A DNA stretch of 64,000 bases from CAWCWN01 sp963799245 (GCA_963799245.1 CAWCWN010000001.1:62001-126000), one strand, 5' to 3'. Positions 45,568 through 54,697 are shown, counted from the stretch's first letter. Program-made: numbers and translations. The notes: generated by a model from the letters alone, not told the origin.

Positions 45568-48024
45568 CTAGGACGTCCGTTTTACGTGCGCCGTAGTACC
45601 TTTGGAAGCGGTGGTGCGCTTCTTTTTCGTCGTCGAGGTCGCACTGGCTGCCGTTTTCTGCGCTGGCGCAGAGCGGGTCGAGGCTGCGCGCGTGGAGGTA
45701 ACACGAGCCGTCGTTCTGCGTGATGTCGCAGGGCGGGCCGCTGCCTTGCGCGTCTTTTTCGGCCCCCCCTGCGCTCTCTCGCCATCAAGAGCGGGGGCTG
45801 CCGCTTTCCTCCCGCCGCCAGGAGAGCGCTTACCGCCGTGCTCGCCCGCGCCGTTCTGGAGTGGCTTCTCTTCGGAGCCTCGCTGAGCGACTATAACCTC
45901 CTTATAACAGACCGGCTCCTGGCCCACGCGTGCCACAACCATCAAGCCCCCACAATTAGGACAGAGGTCCGGTAGCGGACGCTCCCACATGGCAAAGTTA
46001 CAGCTGGGGTAGTTACTGCATCCATAGAAAACGCGCTTCTTCTGTTTCGTTTTACGCTCCACAAGGTCACCACCGCACTCTGGACACAAAGCACCCGTTT
46101 TATTCATGAAAGAGCGGCGGTAACGACACTCGGGAAAACCTGAGCAAGAAATGAAACGCCCGAAGCGACCGGTGCGCACAACCAGCTGGCGCCCACACTC
46201 GGGGCAGGTTTCGTCCATCTCCTCAACTGGCTTCTGGACGCGATTCATCTCTACCTCGGCCTTCTCCATGCTGAGCTTAAAGTCGCCGTAGAAGCCGCGC
46301 AAAAACTCGGTCCAGGATTGACGGCCCTCCTCGACATCATCTAGTTTGCGCTCCATTTCGGCCGTAAAACTGGTATCTACGATATCGGGAAAATGCTTGT
46401 TCATCACTTCATTGACCGTTTCACCCAGCCATGTCGGGGTAAAGCGGCGCTGCTCCTGGTCGACATAACCACGGTCCTGGATGGTGCTGATGATGGGCAC
46501 ATAAGTACTGGGGCGTCCAATCCCCTGCTCTTCCAGCTCCTTAATCAGGCTGGCCTCAGTATAGCGCGGGGAAGGTTGAGTAAAATGCTGTTCTGGCTTT
46601 AAGTCATGCAGGTCGAGTATCTCTTGAGTAGTCAGGGCCGGCAAAAGTTTCTCATCTTCCTCGTGTGACCACACAGCGTAAAAACCAGGAAATTTGAGAT
46701 GCGAGCCGTTAGCGCGAAAAACATACTGGGCCGCAACGATGTCTACCCGCACTGTATCGAAGACGGCAGGAGTCATAAAGCTGGCAACAAAACGGCGCCA
46801 GATCAGGTTGTACAATTTAAACTGCTCAGCTGAGAGATATGACTTGACGACCTGGGGCGTCAATGCGACATCAGTCGGTCTAATCGCCTCGTGAGCATCC
46901 TGAGTTGTCGCTTTCGCCTTGCCGGTACGGCCCGCACCTACATAGGGCTGACCAAACTCCTCTGCGATAAAGCTCTTTACCTTCGCCTGCGCTTCATCAG
47001 AGATGCGCGTTGAGTCGGTACGCATATATGTAATCAGACCCTGATGCCCGCGCTGGCCCAGTTCAATACCCTCATACAGTTGTTGGGCAACGCTCATCGT
47101 CTTCTTGGGCTTCATATAGAGGCGCGCAGACGCATCCTGCTGCATCGTACTGGTGGTGTAGGGCAGGTAGGGCTGACGGCGCTGTTCCTTCTCTTCTACC
47201 TTCATGACCGTGTAGGTCGCGCCCTGTAAATCCGCGAGAATCGCATCCGCCTCCGCCTGCGACGAGATTTTGACGCGTCCCTTTTCAGCCTTTAGCGCCT
47301 TGCCCGCGCCGCCATTACTCGCTGCGAACGCAGCCCCATCCTCACCTTCAGCAGCGCTCTCCGCGCTATCGAAGGCTACTATATCCTTGAGGCGCGTAAT
47401 GAGGTACGCATCAAAGCGCTCAGTCCGCCCCTGCTTGCTCAGATTGGCCGTTATACTCCAATATTCCTCAGGTATAAAGGCACGTATCTCAGCTTCACGA
47501 TCACAGATAAGGCGCAGGGCAACGGACTGCACCCGGCCCGCGCTGGTACCCGATTGAATACGCCGCCAGAGCAGAGGGCTGATTTTATAGCCGACGAGGC
47601 GATCGAGCACGCGGCGTGCCTGCTGGGCATTAAAAAGATCTTCATTAATCTCACGCGGCTTTTTGATAGCGTCTCGAACAGCGCCCCTGGTAATTTCGTT
47701 AAACACGGCACGGTGCGGATGCTGTAATTCCAGCAGGTGCTTAAGCGACCAGGCAATGAACTCTCCCTCGCGATCCGGGTCGGGTGCCAGGTATACTTCG
47801 TCAGCACGTCTGGAGGCAGCTTTCAGATCGTCAATGAGTTTGTCTTTTTTCTCAATAACCTCATATTGCGGTGTAAAATCTTTGCGCGTGTTTACGCCCA
47901 GACCCTTTTTGGGTAAATCCATAATGTGCCCCATCGAGGCCATCACCTGGTAGTCCTTGCCAAGAAATTTTTCGATTGTCTTTGCTTTGGCGGGTGACTC
48001 TACTATTACGAGCTTTTTTGCCAT
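45568..48024 (-). CDS. topA: DNA topoisomerase I
   Basis: The 818-residue type IA topoisomerase relaxes negative supercoils. The TOPRIM domain begins KKLVIVESPAKAKTIEKFLG and has DPDREGE near 100. The catalytic tyrosine is in LITYMRTDSTRISDE near 325. Two four-cysteine zinc ribbons (CPECGRQL...CSGFPEC and CPECGGDL...CSNYPSC) and the start of a third (CPNCGG) lie at ~610-715. The last ~90 residues are a Lys/Arg/Ala/Thr/Ser-rich tail like the basic tails of actinobacterial TopA, probably giving processivity or protein contacts. A dyad-rich AT segment lies upstream (48065-48100). An insertion sequence sits about 230 nt upstream. Confidence 0.96.
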   Translation of the reverse strand: MAKKLVIVESPAKAKTIEKFLGKDYQVMASMGHIMDLPKKGLGVNTRKDFTPQYEVIEKKDKLIDDLKAASRRADEVYLAPDPDREGEFIAWSLKHLLELQHPHRAVFNEITRGAVRDAIKKPREINEDLFNAQQARRVLDRLVGYKISPLLWRRIQSGTSAGRVQSVALRLICDREAEIRAFIPEEYWSITANLSKQGRTERFDAYLITRLKDIVAFDSAESAAEGEDGAAFAASNGGAGKALKAEKGRVKISSQAEADAILADLQGATYTVMKVEEKEQRRQPYLPYTTSTMQQDASARLYMKPKKTMSVAQQLYEGIELGQRGHQGLITYMRTDSTRISDEAQAKVKSFIAEEFGQPYVGAGRTGKAKATTQDAHEAIRPTDVALTPQVVKSYLSAEQFKLYNLIWRRFVASFMTPAVFDTVRVDIVAAQYVFRANGSHLKFPGFYAVWSHEEDEKLLPALTTQEILDLHDLKPEQHFTQPSPRYTEASLIKELEEQGIGRPSTYVPIISTIQDRGYVDQEQRRFTPTWLGETVNEVMNKHFPDIVDTSFTAEMERKLDDVEEGRQSWTEFLRGFYGDFKLSMEKAEVEMNRVQKPVEEMDETCPECGRQLVVRTGRFGRFISCSGFPECRYRRSFMNKTGALCPECGGDLVERKTKQKKRVFYGCSNYPSCNFAMWERPLPDLCPNCGGLMVVARVGQEPVCYKEVIVAQRGSEEKPLQNGAGEHGGKRSPGGGRKAAAPALDGERAQGGPKKTRKAAARPATSRRTTARVTSTRAASTRSAPAQKTAASATSTTKKKRTTASKGTTAHVKRTS

Positions 48025-48253
48025 ATATTCATACCTGATCTTTTATTCTCTCCGACAACCTCTTCAGTGCTATGCTATATCAAAGCATAGGATAGCATAC
48101 AATGACAAGAGCCTCTAGCACTTCTATTTTTGTTATGCACGAGCAAACAAGAAATAGAGCCTTTTCCTTTTTAAGAAACACTATTCCGACAAAAAAATTC
48201 CCCACAAGAATATCACATTCTGTCAAATTTGGCTTCAGAGCGCCTGCCTCACC

Positions 48254-49470
48254 CAGGGCAATCGCATCTAAATGGGAGGTGGTAAAATAGGGTCCAAAAT
48301 GGTGGAGAAATTGGCATGGAACAAGAGCGCCCATTGGACCTAGAAACATATTTTGCAGGGCTAGAAGACCCTCGCGTAGAGAGAACGAAACAGCATAAGC
48401 TGCTGGATATTCTCATTCTTGCCATCTGTGGCATCATTTGTGGAGCGGAAGGATGGGTAGAGATTGAAGAGTTTGGGAAAGAAAAAGAAGCGTGGTTGAA
48501 AACCATGCTGGCATTGCCGAACGGTATCCCATCACATGATACGTTTGGACGGGTGTTTGCGCGCCTCGATCCCGTGAAATTTGAAGCGTGCTTTTTTGAG
48601 TGGGTGCAAAGTCTCACTGAGAGCATTGCAGGAGTGATCGCTATTGATGGAAAAACGTTGCGCCGGTCCCATGATAAAGCCAATGGGAAAAAAGCGCTGC
48701 ATCTGGTGAGTGCGTGGGCAGCAGACAACCGTCTGGTGTTGGCGCAAGTAGCTGTGGATGAGAAATCGAACGAGATCACCGCCATCCCTGTGTTATTACA
48801 ACACTTGGCCCTTTGCGGGTGTATTATCACGATTGATGCGATGGGAACACAGACACCGATTGCCAAACAGATTGTGGATGACGGAGGAGACTACGTGTTG
48901 GCACTCAAAGGAAATCAGGGAACCTTGGCAAAAGAGGTGCAAGAAACGTTCACATTAGCTCAAGCAGACCAGTTCTCTCAGATCCACCATCAGTTTCATC
49001 AAACCGTGGAGAAAGGGCATGGCCGTCTTGAGATTCGAAAGCATTGGATCATTGATGATCCAGAGTATATTGCGTACCTCAATCCAAAAGATGCATGGAC
49101 AGGGCTACGCAGCATTGGTATGGTTGAGTCTGAACGAAGAATGGGTCAAGCCATCACCAAAGAAGTGCGCTATTACCTTCTGAGTTTTGATCGACAGGTG
49201 CAAACCTTTGCCAGAGCGGTACGCAGCCATTGGGGGATTGAAAATAGTGTCCATTGGGTGCTGGATGTGACTTTTCGTGAAGATGATTCTCGTGTCCGTA
49301 GTGGGCATGCTGACCACAATTTAGCGGTTTTGCGTCATCTTGCCCTCAATCTCCTCCGGCAAGAGCATACTGCCAAGGTGGGGGTCAAAACGAAACGGCT
49401 CAAAGCTGGCTGGAGTCATGAATATCTTCTGAAAGTTTTAGGTGTTCAAAAATAAGATGCGATTGCCCTG
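48254..49470 (+). mobile_element. Complete ISAs1-type insertion sequence (1217 bp)
   Basis: Perfect 16-bp terminal inverted repeats CAGGGCAATCGCATCT (48254-48269, and its complement at 49455-49470) bound one transposase gene. A 10-bp direct repeat ctgcctcacc flanks the element (48244-48253 and 49471-49480), the target duplication expected for this family. The element is intact and probably recent. It separates topA from murT and ends 24 nt before the murT promoter. Confidence 0.93.
48316..49455 (+). CDS. ISAs1-family transposase
   Basis: The 379-residue protein matches the ISAs1 (H-repeat associated) family: an N-terminal DPRVERTKQHKLLDILILAI segment, GIPSHDTFGRVFARLDP, then the DDE core with AIDGKTLRRSHD near 118, TIDAMGTQ near 178 and the C-terminal HWGIENSVHWVLDVTFREDD near 298 carrying the glutamate. 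Length and motifs are complete, so it should be active. The stop codon overlaps the first base of the right inverted repeat. Confidence 0.95.
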   Translation: MEQERPLDLETYFAGLEDPRVERTKQHKLLDILILAICGIICGAEGWVEIEEFGKEKEAWLKTMLALPNGIPSHDTFGRVFARLDPVKFEACFFEWVQSLTESIAGVIAIDGKTLRRSHDKANGKKALHLVSAWAADNRLVLAQVAVDEKSNEITAIPVLLQHLALCGCIITIDAMGTQTPIAKQIVDDGGDYVLALKGNQGTLAKEVQETFTLAQADQFSQIHHQFHQTVEKGHGRLEIRKHWIIDDPEYIAYLNPKDAWTGLRSIGMVESERRMGQAITKEVRYYLLSFDRQVQTFARAVRSHWGIENSVHWVLDVTFREDDSRVRSGHADHNLAVLRHLALNLLRQEHTAKVGVKTKRLKAGWSHEYLLKVLGVQK

Positions 49471-49493
49471 CTGCCTCACCCTACTTCTTCAAC

Positions 49494-49522
49494 TTGACCT
49501 GCTTGCTTTACCATGCTATGCT
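49494..49522 (+). promoter_or_regulatory. Sigma70 promoter of murT-gatD
   Basis: TTGACC (49494-49499) and TATGCT (49517-49522) are separated by 17 nt, about 43 nt before ATG 49565. The promoter lies just outside the right end of the insertion sequence and is not part of it. Confidence 0.75.
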
Positions 49523-49564
49523 GCAATTAGTACAATTCATTCTGCGCCGTTTTGGAGGATCAGT

Positions 49565-51331
49565 ATGCGAAAAGAGAAGGCGTCCGTCAGGGCATCTCGC
49601 AGCCGCGTGCACCTGGGCTGGCGTAAAAGCGGCCCCGGACGTCCGGGGGATGCACCTGTTGTCGGCGGGCAAGGGGAGTCGGGCCCGCCGACAACAGGGG
49701 AGCCGAAAAACATACACGATGAGCAACAACAGCCCTCTCCACTTACGAAACGACGCACATCACTGCGAGCCGGTTTAGCCGTACTTGGCGGCAAAACAGC
49801 TGGAACGCTGAGCCGCCGCCTGCACGTTGGTGGAGGCACCAGTATCGTTGGGCTTATAGCTCAACGCGTCGATCCCAACATCGTTGGTCGCCTGGCGACG
49901 CAGTTAGAATATGGTAGTATCCTCGTCACCGGTACCAATGGGAAAACAACGACCAGCGGCTTTATTGCCAGCATTCTCGCCCAGGCGGGACTGCGTGTCT
50001 GGCGCAATCGCGAAGGCTCTAACCTCATGGGAGGTATAGCCAGCTCGCTAGTTATTCGCGCCCTGCCCAACGGCAACCTGCGCAGAGCCGGCAGAGCAAT
50101 CTCGATTTTTGAAGTTGATGAAGCGGTCTTTCCTCAGGTAATAGCGATCGTTCCTCCTCGCGTAGCTGTGTTTATCAACCTCTTCCGCGACCAGCTCGAC
50201 CGCTACGGCGAAATCGAAAGCGTCTCTACACGCTGGCGGCAGGCGGTGAGCTCATTGTCGCCTGAGACGATTCTCGTGCTAAATGCGGACGATCCCGCGA
50301 CGGCCGACCTCGGCCAGGCCTGCGCGGGAAAAGTCGTGTATTTTGGCATAGATGATCCCGCGCTGGATCTGTCCCAGCAGAACAACACTGGCGGTCATCA
50401 GGTTATTGATAGCCGCACCTGCTCACAATGCGGCAATGATTATACCTATGATATGCGCTTCTTCAGCCATATGGGACATTATGCCTGCCCGCACTGTGGC
50501 CATAGACGTCCCACGCCTGATGTACGCGTGCTGAAGGTACAAAGCGATGATTTCGATTGCTCACGTCTGAGTATTGCAAGCTCTTTGTCCCCGACAACGG
50601 GTGAGCTGGTTATTCCACTGCCGGGGATCTATAATATTTACAATGCCCTGGCAGCAATTACAGCAGCGCAGGCCCTCGGGATTGGGGAGGAGCAGATTGC
50701 TGGCGGGCTGGCACAGTTTAAGCCCATCTTTGGACGTGGCGAGCGTATAGAAGTAGAAGGGCGGACGGTACGTCTGCTGCTGGCCAAAAACCCTACTGGT
50801 TTTAATGAAGTCTTACGCACGCTCTTTAGCGAAGGAATAAGCCGCCACATGCTCTTCGCCTTAAATGATAACATAGCTGATGGACGGGATATTTCCTGGA
50901 TCTGGGACGTCGATTTTGAGCCTGTCGTTGAGCATTCATCAACCCTGGTACTCACAGGCACCCGCGCCCTGGATCTCGCCCTGCGCCTGAAATATGCGGG
51001 CGTTTCTCAGGAAAAAATGCTGACCGTGCCCGCGACTCCTTTGCGCGCGCTGAAACGCGGGCAAGCCGGCCAGAGCGGGCCAAAGCAGAAAAGTTGGCCC
51101 GTACCGAAGCATAGGCAGAAAAATAAAGCAGCGGCAGCGTCTGAGCAGGCAGCGACAGGGGAGGTGGGCCGCCAGTATGGCATTGCGCAGGCATTGAACC
51201 TGGCAGTGCAGCGCACGCCTGTCGGGGAAACTTTGTTCGTCGTACCAACGTATACCGGCTTGTTATCGATACACCGCGAACTAGAACGGCGTGGTTTGAC
51301 GCCTCATTACTGGGAAGGACGCGACAGTTGA
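49565..51331 (+). CDS. murT: Lipid II isoglutaminyl synthase, Mur ligase subunit MurT
   Basis: The product has 588 residues from ATG 49565 (GGAGG 7 nt upstream); the open frame reaching into the insertion sequence is ignored. After a basic, Gly/Pro-rich N-terminal ~75 residues comes a Mur ligase core with TGTNGKTTTSGFIASIL near 120, EVDEAVFPQVIA, NLFRDQLDRYGE and a zinc-ribbon insertion (CSQC...CPHCGH near 285-315) typical of MurT. The C-terminal DUF1727 domain contains a Lys/Gln/Ala-rich insertion near 510-540. With GatD it amidates the D-glutamate of lipid II. It is longer than typical MurT (about 440-450) because of the N-terminal extension and the insertion. GatD overlaps its stop by 4 nt. 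Confidence 0.92.
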   Translation: MRKEKASVRASRSRVHLGWRKSGPGRPGDAPVVGGQGESGPPTTGEPKNIHDEQQQPSPLTKRRTSLRAGLAVLGGKTAGTLSRRLHVGGGTSIVGLIAQRVDPNIVGRLATQLEYGSILVTGTNGKTTTSGFIASILAQAGLRVWRNREGSNLMGGIASSLVIRALPNGNLRRAGRAISIFEVDEAVFPQVIAIVPPRVAVFINLFRDQLDRYGEIESVSTRWRQAVSSLSPETILVLNADDPATADLGQACAGKVVYFGIDDPALDLSQQNNTGGHQVIDSRTCSQCGNDYTYDMRFFSHMGHYACPHCGHRRPTPDVRVLKVQSDDFDCSRLSIASSLSPTTGELVIPLPGIYNIYNALAAITAAQALGIGEEQIAGGLAQFKPIFGRGERIEVEGRTVRLLLAKNPTGFNEVLRTLFSEGISRHMLFALNDNIADGRDISWIWDVDFEPVVEHSSTLVLTGTRALDLALRLKYAGVSQEKMLTVPATPLRALKRGQAGQSGPKQKSWPVPKHRQKNKAAAASEQAATGEVGRQYGIAQALNLAVQRTPVGETLFVVPTYTGLLSIHRELERRGLTPHYWEGRDS

Positions 51332-52188
51332 CAGAAAAGCACGTAGCACGGCTGTCACTCACGCTGGGGCACCTGTACCCCGATCAACTGAACCTCTATG
51401 GAGATCGCGGGAACATCCTGGTTTTTCGCCAACGCTGCCGCCAGCGCGGCATTGAATTACGTGTTGTAGGCCTGGGCATAGGTGATGCCCTTGCCCCAGA
51501 TGAGTACGACATGCTCTTTATTGGTGGAGGTCAGGACAAAGAACAGGCGCCAGTTGCGCAGGATCTGTATGAAATCAAAGGTATAGGACTATGGGCAGCC
51601 GTCGAAGACGATATGCCTGTGCTGGCCGTCTGTGGCGGCTATCAATTGCTGGCGCACTACTACCGCCCGACAAGTGGAGCAGACATGCGCGGCCTGGGCG
51701 TCTTCGACGCCTGGACAATCTCCAAAGGTCCTCGTGTACCACGCTGCATAGGCAATATTGCCATCAGGTGGAACGATACAACCCTGGTTGGTTTCGAAAA
51801 TCATGGCGGCCGCACCTATCTTGGTACGGCCAGGCCCCTTGGTAAAGTCCTCAAGGGATATGGCAACAATGCCGAGGATGCTACAGAGGGTGCCGTCTAT
51901 CGCAATGCCTTTGGTACCTATATGCACGGCTCACTCCTGCCCAAAAACCCGCATTTCGCCGATCACCTGATAAGCCTGGCGTTACAACGCAAATACAAAG
52001 GTCTGGAGGAAGAGCTTCTGGCTGATAAACAGGTATGGCCAGATGATCATTCAGCGCCTGATCCCGCTGTGTCGATCGTACTTCCACTACTTGATGACTC
52101 ACTAGAGTGGGAGGCCCACGCCGCTATGCTGGAGAGATTGGGCCTTCATAACGCAGCTGTAACTGCTTTGCATGCACGCAGTGTCTGA
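51328..52188 (+). CDS. gatD: Lipid II isoglutaminyl synthase, glutaminase subunit GatD
   Basis: The 286-residue class I glutamine amidotransferase of the CobB/CobQ type starts at TTG 51328, overlapping the murT TGA (TTGA), with GGAAGGA upstream. The nucleophile cysteine is in VLAVCGGYQLL near 108 and the catalytic His in GTYMHGSLLPKNP near 205. It releases ammonia from glutamine for MurT. The last ~55 residues (acidic, LLDDSLEWEAHAAMLERLGL) extend beyond the core domain. The overlap suggests equal translation of the two subunits. Confidence 0.93.
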   Translation: MTEKHVARLSLTLGHLYPDQLNLYGDRGNILVFRQRCRQRGIELRVVGLGIGDALAPDEYDMLFIGGGQDKEQAPVAQDLYEIKGIGLWAAVEDDMPVLAVCGGYQLLAHYYRPTSGADMRGLGVFDAWTISKGPRVPRCIGNIAIRWNDTTLVGFENHGGRTYLGTARPLGKVLKGYGNNAEDATEGAVYRNAFGTYMHGSLLPKNPHFADHLISLALQRKYKGLEEELLADKQVWPDDHSAPDPAVSIVLPLLDDSLEWEAHAAMLERLGLHNAAVTALHARSV

Positions 52189-52227
52189 AATGTATGTTGA
52201 CTTTCAAACAACGAGGTGATGAAAGAC

Positions 52228-52857
52228 ATGAATTATGACCGGTCACTAGCTCGCTGTTCTTTCTGCGGTCGCCGCCCGCCCGAGGTCCGACGCATGGTCG
52301 CCGGGCCTGGTGCAGCCTACATTTGCGACGCTTGCTTACACCTATGCAAGGAGATTCTCGAAGATACAACGCCCTTTTCTGCCAAGGCACTGGAACTGGC
52401 CTCGCGTCCACCGGTTGTGATCGCCGCTCCGCAAGAGCCCGAGCGGGCGCCAGCAGCGCACCCTACCTCAGCGCGACGCACCATCAACCTGGAGTTAGAG
52501 CAGAAGCAGGATGGCATGGTACTGATGCTGCACCAGTTACAGATCTACGAAGAACATTTCGAGCTGCACTACCTCTGGATCCGGCCACCCTTGACGGCGG
52601 GCTTTGTATTCGTTCCCCGCATCATTTTTCTGCTCAAAGACAATAGCGGTGCGCAGTGGACAGGAGATCGCGGGGGGATGCTTTTAGCTCGCCCGGAACT
52701 GTCAAATGGGCCAAATACGGCCGTTTATCAGGGCAGCGCACGCTTCCGTCCCCTACCCTCTAACGATGCGCATAGCATGACAATTCGTGCTGCCGACCCT
52801 CTTGCTCAGTTCGAGACGCCGGTGCCAGATCCATGGGAATTTGAAATTACCCTCTAG
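52228..52857 (+). CDS. ClpX-type C4 zinc-finger protein with beta-rich domain
   Basis: The product has 209 residues. The start ATG 52228 was chosen for GAGGTGAT 7 nt upstream; in-frame GTG 52216 and ATG 52219 are alternatives. Residues ~8-45 are a ClpX zinc-binding domain: CSFCGRR...VRRMVAGPGAAYICDACLHLC, with the IC.AC and LC spacing of ClpX. There is no AAA+ domain. A Pro/Ala linker (~65-88) leads to a beta-rich domain (~90-209) of unknown type with many aromatic residues. It may recognise substrates or adaptors and dimerise through the zinc finger, as in ClpX. It is followed by a perfect palindromic terminator and hpf in opposite orientation. Confidence 0.8.
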   Translation: MNYDRSLARCSFCGRRPPEVRRMVAGPGAAYICDACLHLCKEILEDTTPFSAKALELASRPPVVIAAPQEPERAPAAHPTSARRTINLELEQKQDGMVLMLHQLQIYEEHFELHYLWIRPPLTAGFVFVPRIIFLLKDNSGAQWTGDRGGMLLARPELSNGPNTAVYQGSARFRPLPSNDAHSMTIRAADPLAQFETPVPDPWEFEITL

Positions 52858-52865
52858 AGAAGAGG

Positions 52866-52897
52866 CTGGAGGTAAGGAGCGCGCTCCTTACCTCCAG
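52866..52897. terminator. Perfect 32-nt palindrome between convergent genes
   Basis: The sequence ctggaggtaaggagcg is followed directly by its exact complement (52882-52897). It lies 9 nt past the zinc-finger gene stop and 22 nt past the hpf stop, so it can terminate both transcripts, although there is no T-run. Confidence 0.75.
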
Positions 52898-52919
52898 CAA
52901 AATCAGCAGGTGCGGCGAG

Positions 52920-53567
52920 TCAATCTAATTCTGGCACAAGCAGACCGTAGCCACCCTTATCCATGCGATACATAACATTGACGCTGTTGGTCGCGGCATT
53001 AATGAAAGGGAAGAAAGCAAGCCCAAAGGTCTGCATGTGCGCAATTACCTCCTGATCATCCATAGGTTTGCCCGGCACACGACGGATCTCAACAACCCTT
53101 GACCATATCTCCGCATTGCGCTCGGCGGCAATGGATGCAGCGACCTCGCCGCTGGCGGCTTCATCGTAAGCGGATGCGACACTGCCAGCATCCTCGGCGA
53201 GTATGGGTACAACCATTCCAGAGCGCGAGAGGGAGAGGACTTTTACAGCCGGAGTACGATGGCGCCTGGTGGTTGTCTCACGGCCCTTCTGGCGGCCTAG
53301 CTGGGTATGGATCTTATCCAACACAAGTTCTAGAGCCATCTTGGCATTGACAGCGCTCACCTCACTACGCGCGGGATGAGCTGTATGCGTGAGCGCAAGC
53401 TGGACTGAGATGCGGTCACGAGCGCTGCGCGTCTGCTCTTCTGTCACTGTTACCTCGACACGCGCATCGGCATCAACCAGGCGCGAGAGCCGTTGTACCT
53501 TCTGCTCAATGAACTGGCGTAAACGCGGAGTAACCTCTGTCTGCCTGGCCTTGATAATGATTTGCAT
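52920..53567 (-). CDS. hpf: Ribosome hibernation promoting factor, long form
   Basis: The 215-residue protein begins MQIIIKARQTEVTPRLRQFI, the HPF/RaiA domain (~1-100) with beta-alpha-beta-beta-beta-alpha order and basic helix LDKIHTQLGRQKGR. A linker of about 65 residues leads to the C-terminal dimerisation domain (~170-215) with VIAHMQTFGLAFFPFINAAT and VNVMYRMDKGGYGLLVPEL. The long form makes 100S ribosome dimers in stationary phase. ATG 53567 follows GAGAGG. The linker is longer than usual. Confidence 0.94.
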   Translation of the reverse strand: MQIIIKARQTEVTPRLRQFIEQKVQRLSRLVDADARVEVTVTEEQTRSARDRISVQLALTHTAHPARSEVSAVNAKMALELVLDKIHTQLGRQKGRETTTRRHRTPAVKVLSLSRSGMVVPILAEDAGSVASAYDEAASGEVAASIAAERNAEIWSRVVEIRRVPGKPMDDQEVIAHMQTFGLAFFPFINAATNSVNVMYRMDKGGYGLLVPELD

Positions 53568-53917
53568 AGTTCAACCTCTCTTTCCGATCCAACAACACAC
53601 AAAATCCAAGAGGTGCGGGCAAAATCTCGTGTGTTTGTATTATATCACTTTGGTGGCCAATCGCTCTCTGCATTCATTAACTGGAGCCGCGAGACTGGCC
53701 ATTTGTTATATATCTGTGAGGCTGACGGGGGCTGTAGATAATTATGAAAAAGGTGTTATAAAATATACGTTCTCTGCATGTTATACTGTAATAAGATGAA
53801 CATTCCGTCATCATTGAATTTTAATGTTCATAAAATGTTCATTCAATGATGGTATGCTGATTGCAGCGTTGAAATGCACGCTTGTATGCTGTCCTGTTTG
53901 TGGAAGGGTTAGTAGTT
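53568..53917. promoter_or_regulatory. Intergenic region with dyads upstream of hpf and the DUF6788-like gene
   Basis: This is a divergent intergenic region of 350 nt. A perfect 11-bp inverted repeat catcattgaat / attcaatgatg (53809-53819, 53841-53851) surrounds repeated GTTCAT and GAACAT elements, which suggests a regulator-binding site. Sequence is AT-rich between 53730 and 53860. No gene was seen in it. Confidence 0.5.
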
Positions 53918-54154
53918 ATGACTCATTTGCCAAGCGATCAACATATTACCTATCAGTTGCAGTACCGCAAATGCGGTAAACCTTCTTGCAGTACCTGCCG
54001 TGACGGTCAGGGGCACGGGCCTTACTGGTATGCCTACTGGCGCGAAGGTTCTCGCCTGCGTTCAGGCTATATCGGGAAAGTACATCCCATCCCTGAGGCT
54101 ACGAATACGCTTCTTCCCGTCACAGGTGAGGAGGTATCGCCAGCCATCATTTGA
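53918..54154 (+). CDS. Small DUF6788-like protein
   Basis: The product has 78 residues. ATG 53918 has GGAAGGG 8 nt upstream and is preferred over the open-frame start at 53882. The pattern YRKCGKPSCSTCRDGQGHGP then YWYAYWREGSRLRSGYIGK is typical of DUF6788 proteins: cysteines plus a histidine that may bind zinc, then an aromatic YW repeat. Many homologues lie near mobile elements or in regulatory contexts, but the function is unknown. It is preceded by a dyad-rich AT region and followed by nrdR after about 70 nt. Confidence 0.75.
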   Translation: MTHLPSDQHITYQLQYRKCGKPSCSTCRDGQGHGPYWYAYWREGSRLRSGYIGKVHPIPEATNTLLPVTGEEVSPAII

Positions 54155-54226
54155 CCACGCAATGCCCGCCTGTTGGAAGCGCTGTGGTAGAATAATGATA
54201 TTACTTTATTCCAACGGGGTGCATCA

Positions 54227-54697
54227 ATGAAGTGTCCATTATGTGGAGGCACGGAGTCACGTGTCAAAGATTCGCGCGACATCGGAGACGCCATTCACCG
54301 CAGGCGCGAATGTGAGCAGTGCAAAGCACGCTTCAGTACGTACGAAAGAGTTGAAACCTTCCACCTGGTGGTGATCAAACGCGACCAGCGGCGAGAGGAT
54401 TTCGATCGCCAGAAGCTGTATATCGGGATACGTAAAGCATGCGAGAAACGGCCCCTGCCCGTAGGTGAAATTGAAAACGCCGTCGAAGAAATTGAACAGG
54501 AACTGTATCGCCTGGGCAGGCAGGAGGTATCCAGCAGCGTCATCGGCGAACTGGTTATGCAACACCTCAGACGTATGGATAAGATCGCCTATATCCGCTT
54601 CGCGAGCGTGTATCGCTCTTTCGGCGACGTTGAAACGATGTTTGAGGAAATTCAAAATCTGCTTAATCAGGCCAAGCCCTCGGCGGATAAACTGTAG
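54227..54697 (+). CDS. nrdR: Transcriptional repressor NrdR
   Basis: The 156-residue protein begins MKCPLCGGTESRVKDSRDIG with a rudimentary zinc ribbon (CPLC...CEQC), then the ATP-cone domain from ~47 to ~140 (VVIKRDQRREDFDRQKLYIG, IRFASVYRSFGD). NrdR senses ATP/dATP and represses ribonucleotide reductase genes. Length and motifs are complete. No nrd gene or obvious NrdR box is near, so the targets lie elsewhere. Confidence 0.96.
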   Translation: MKCPLCGGTESRVKDSRDIGDAIHRRRECEQCKARFSTYERVETFHLVVIKRDQRREDFDRQKLYIGIRKACEKRPLPVGEIENAVEEIEQELYRLGRQEVSSSVIGELVMQHLRRMDKIAYIRFASVYRSFGDVETMFEEIQNLLNQAKPSADKL

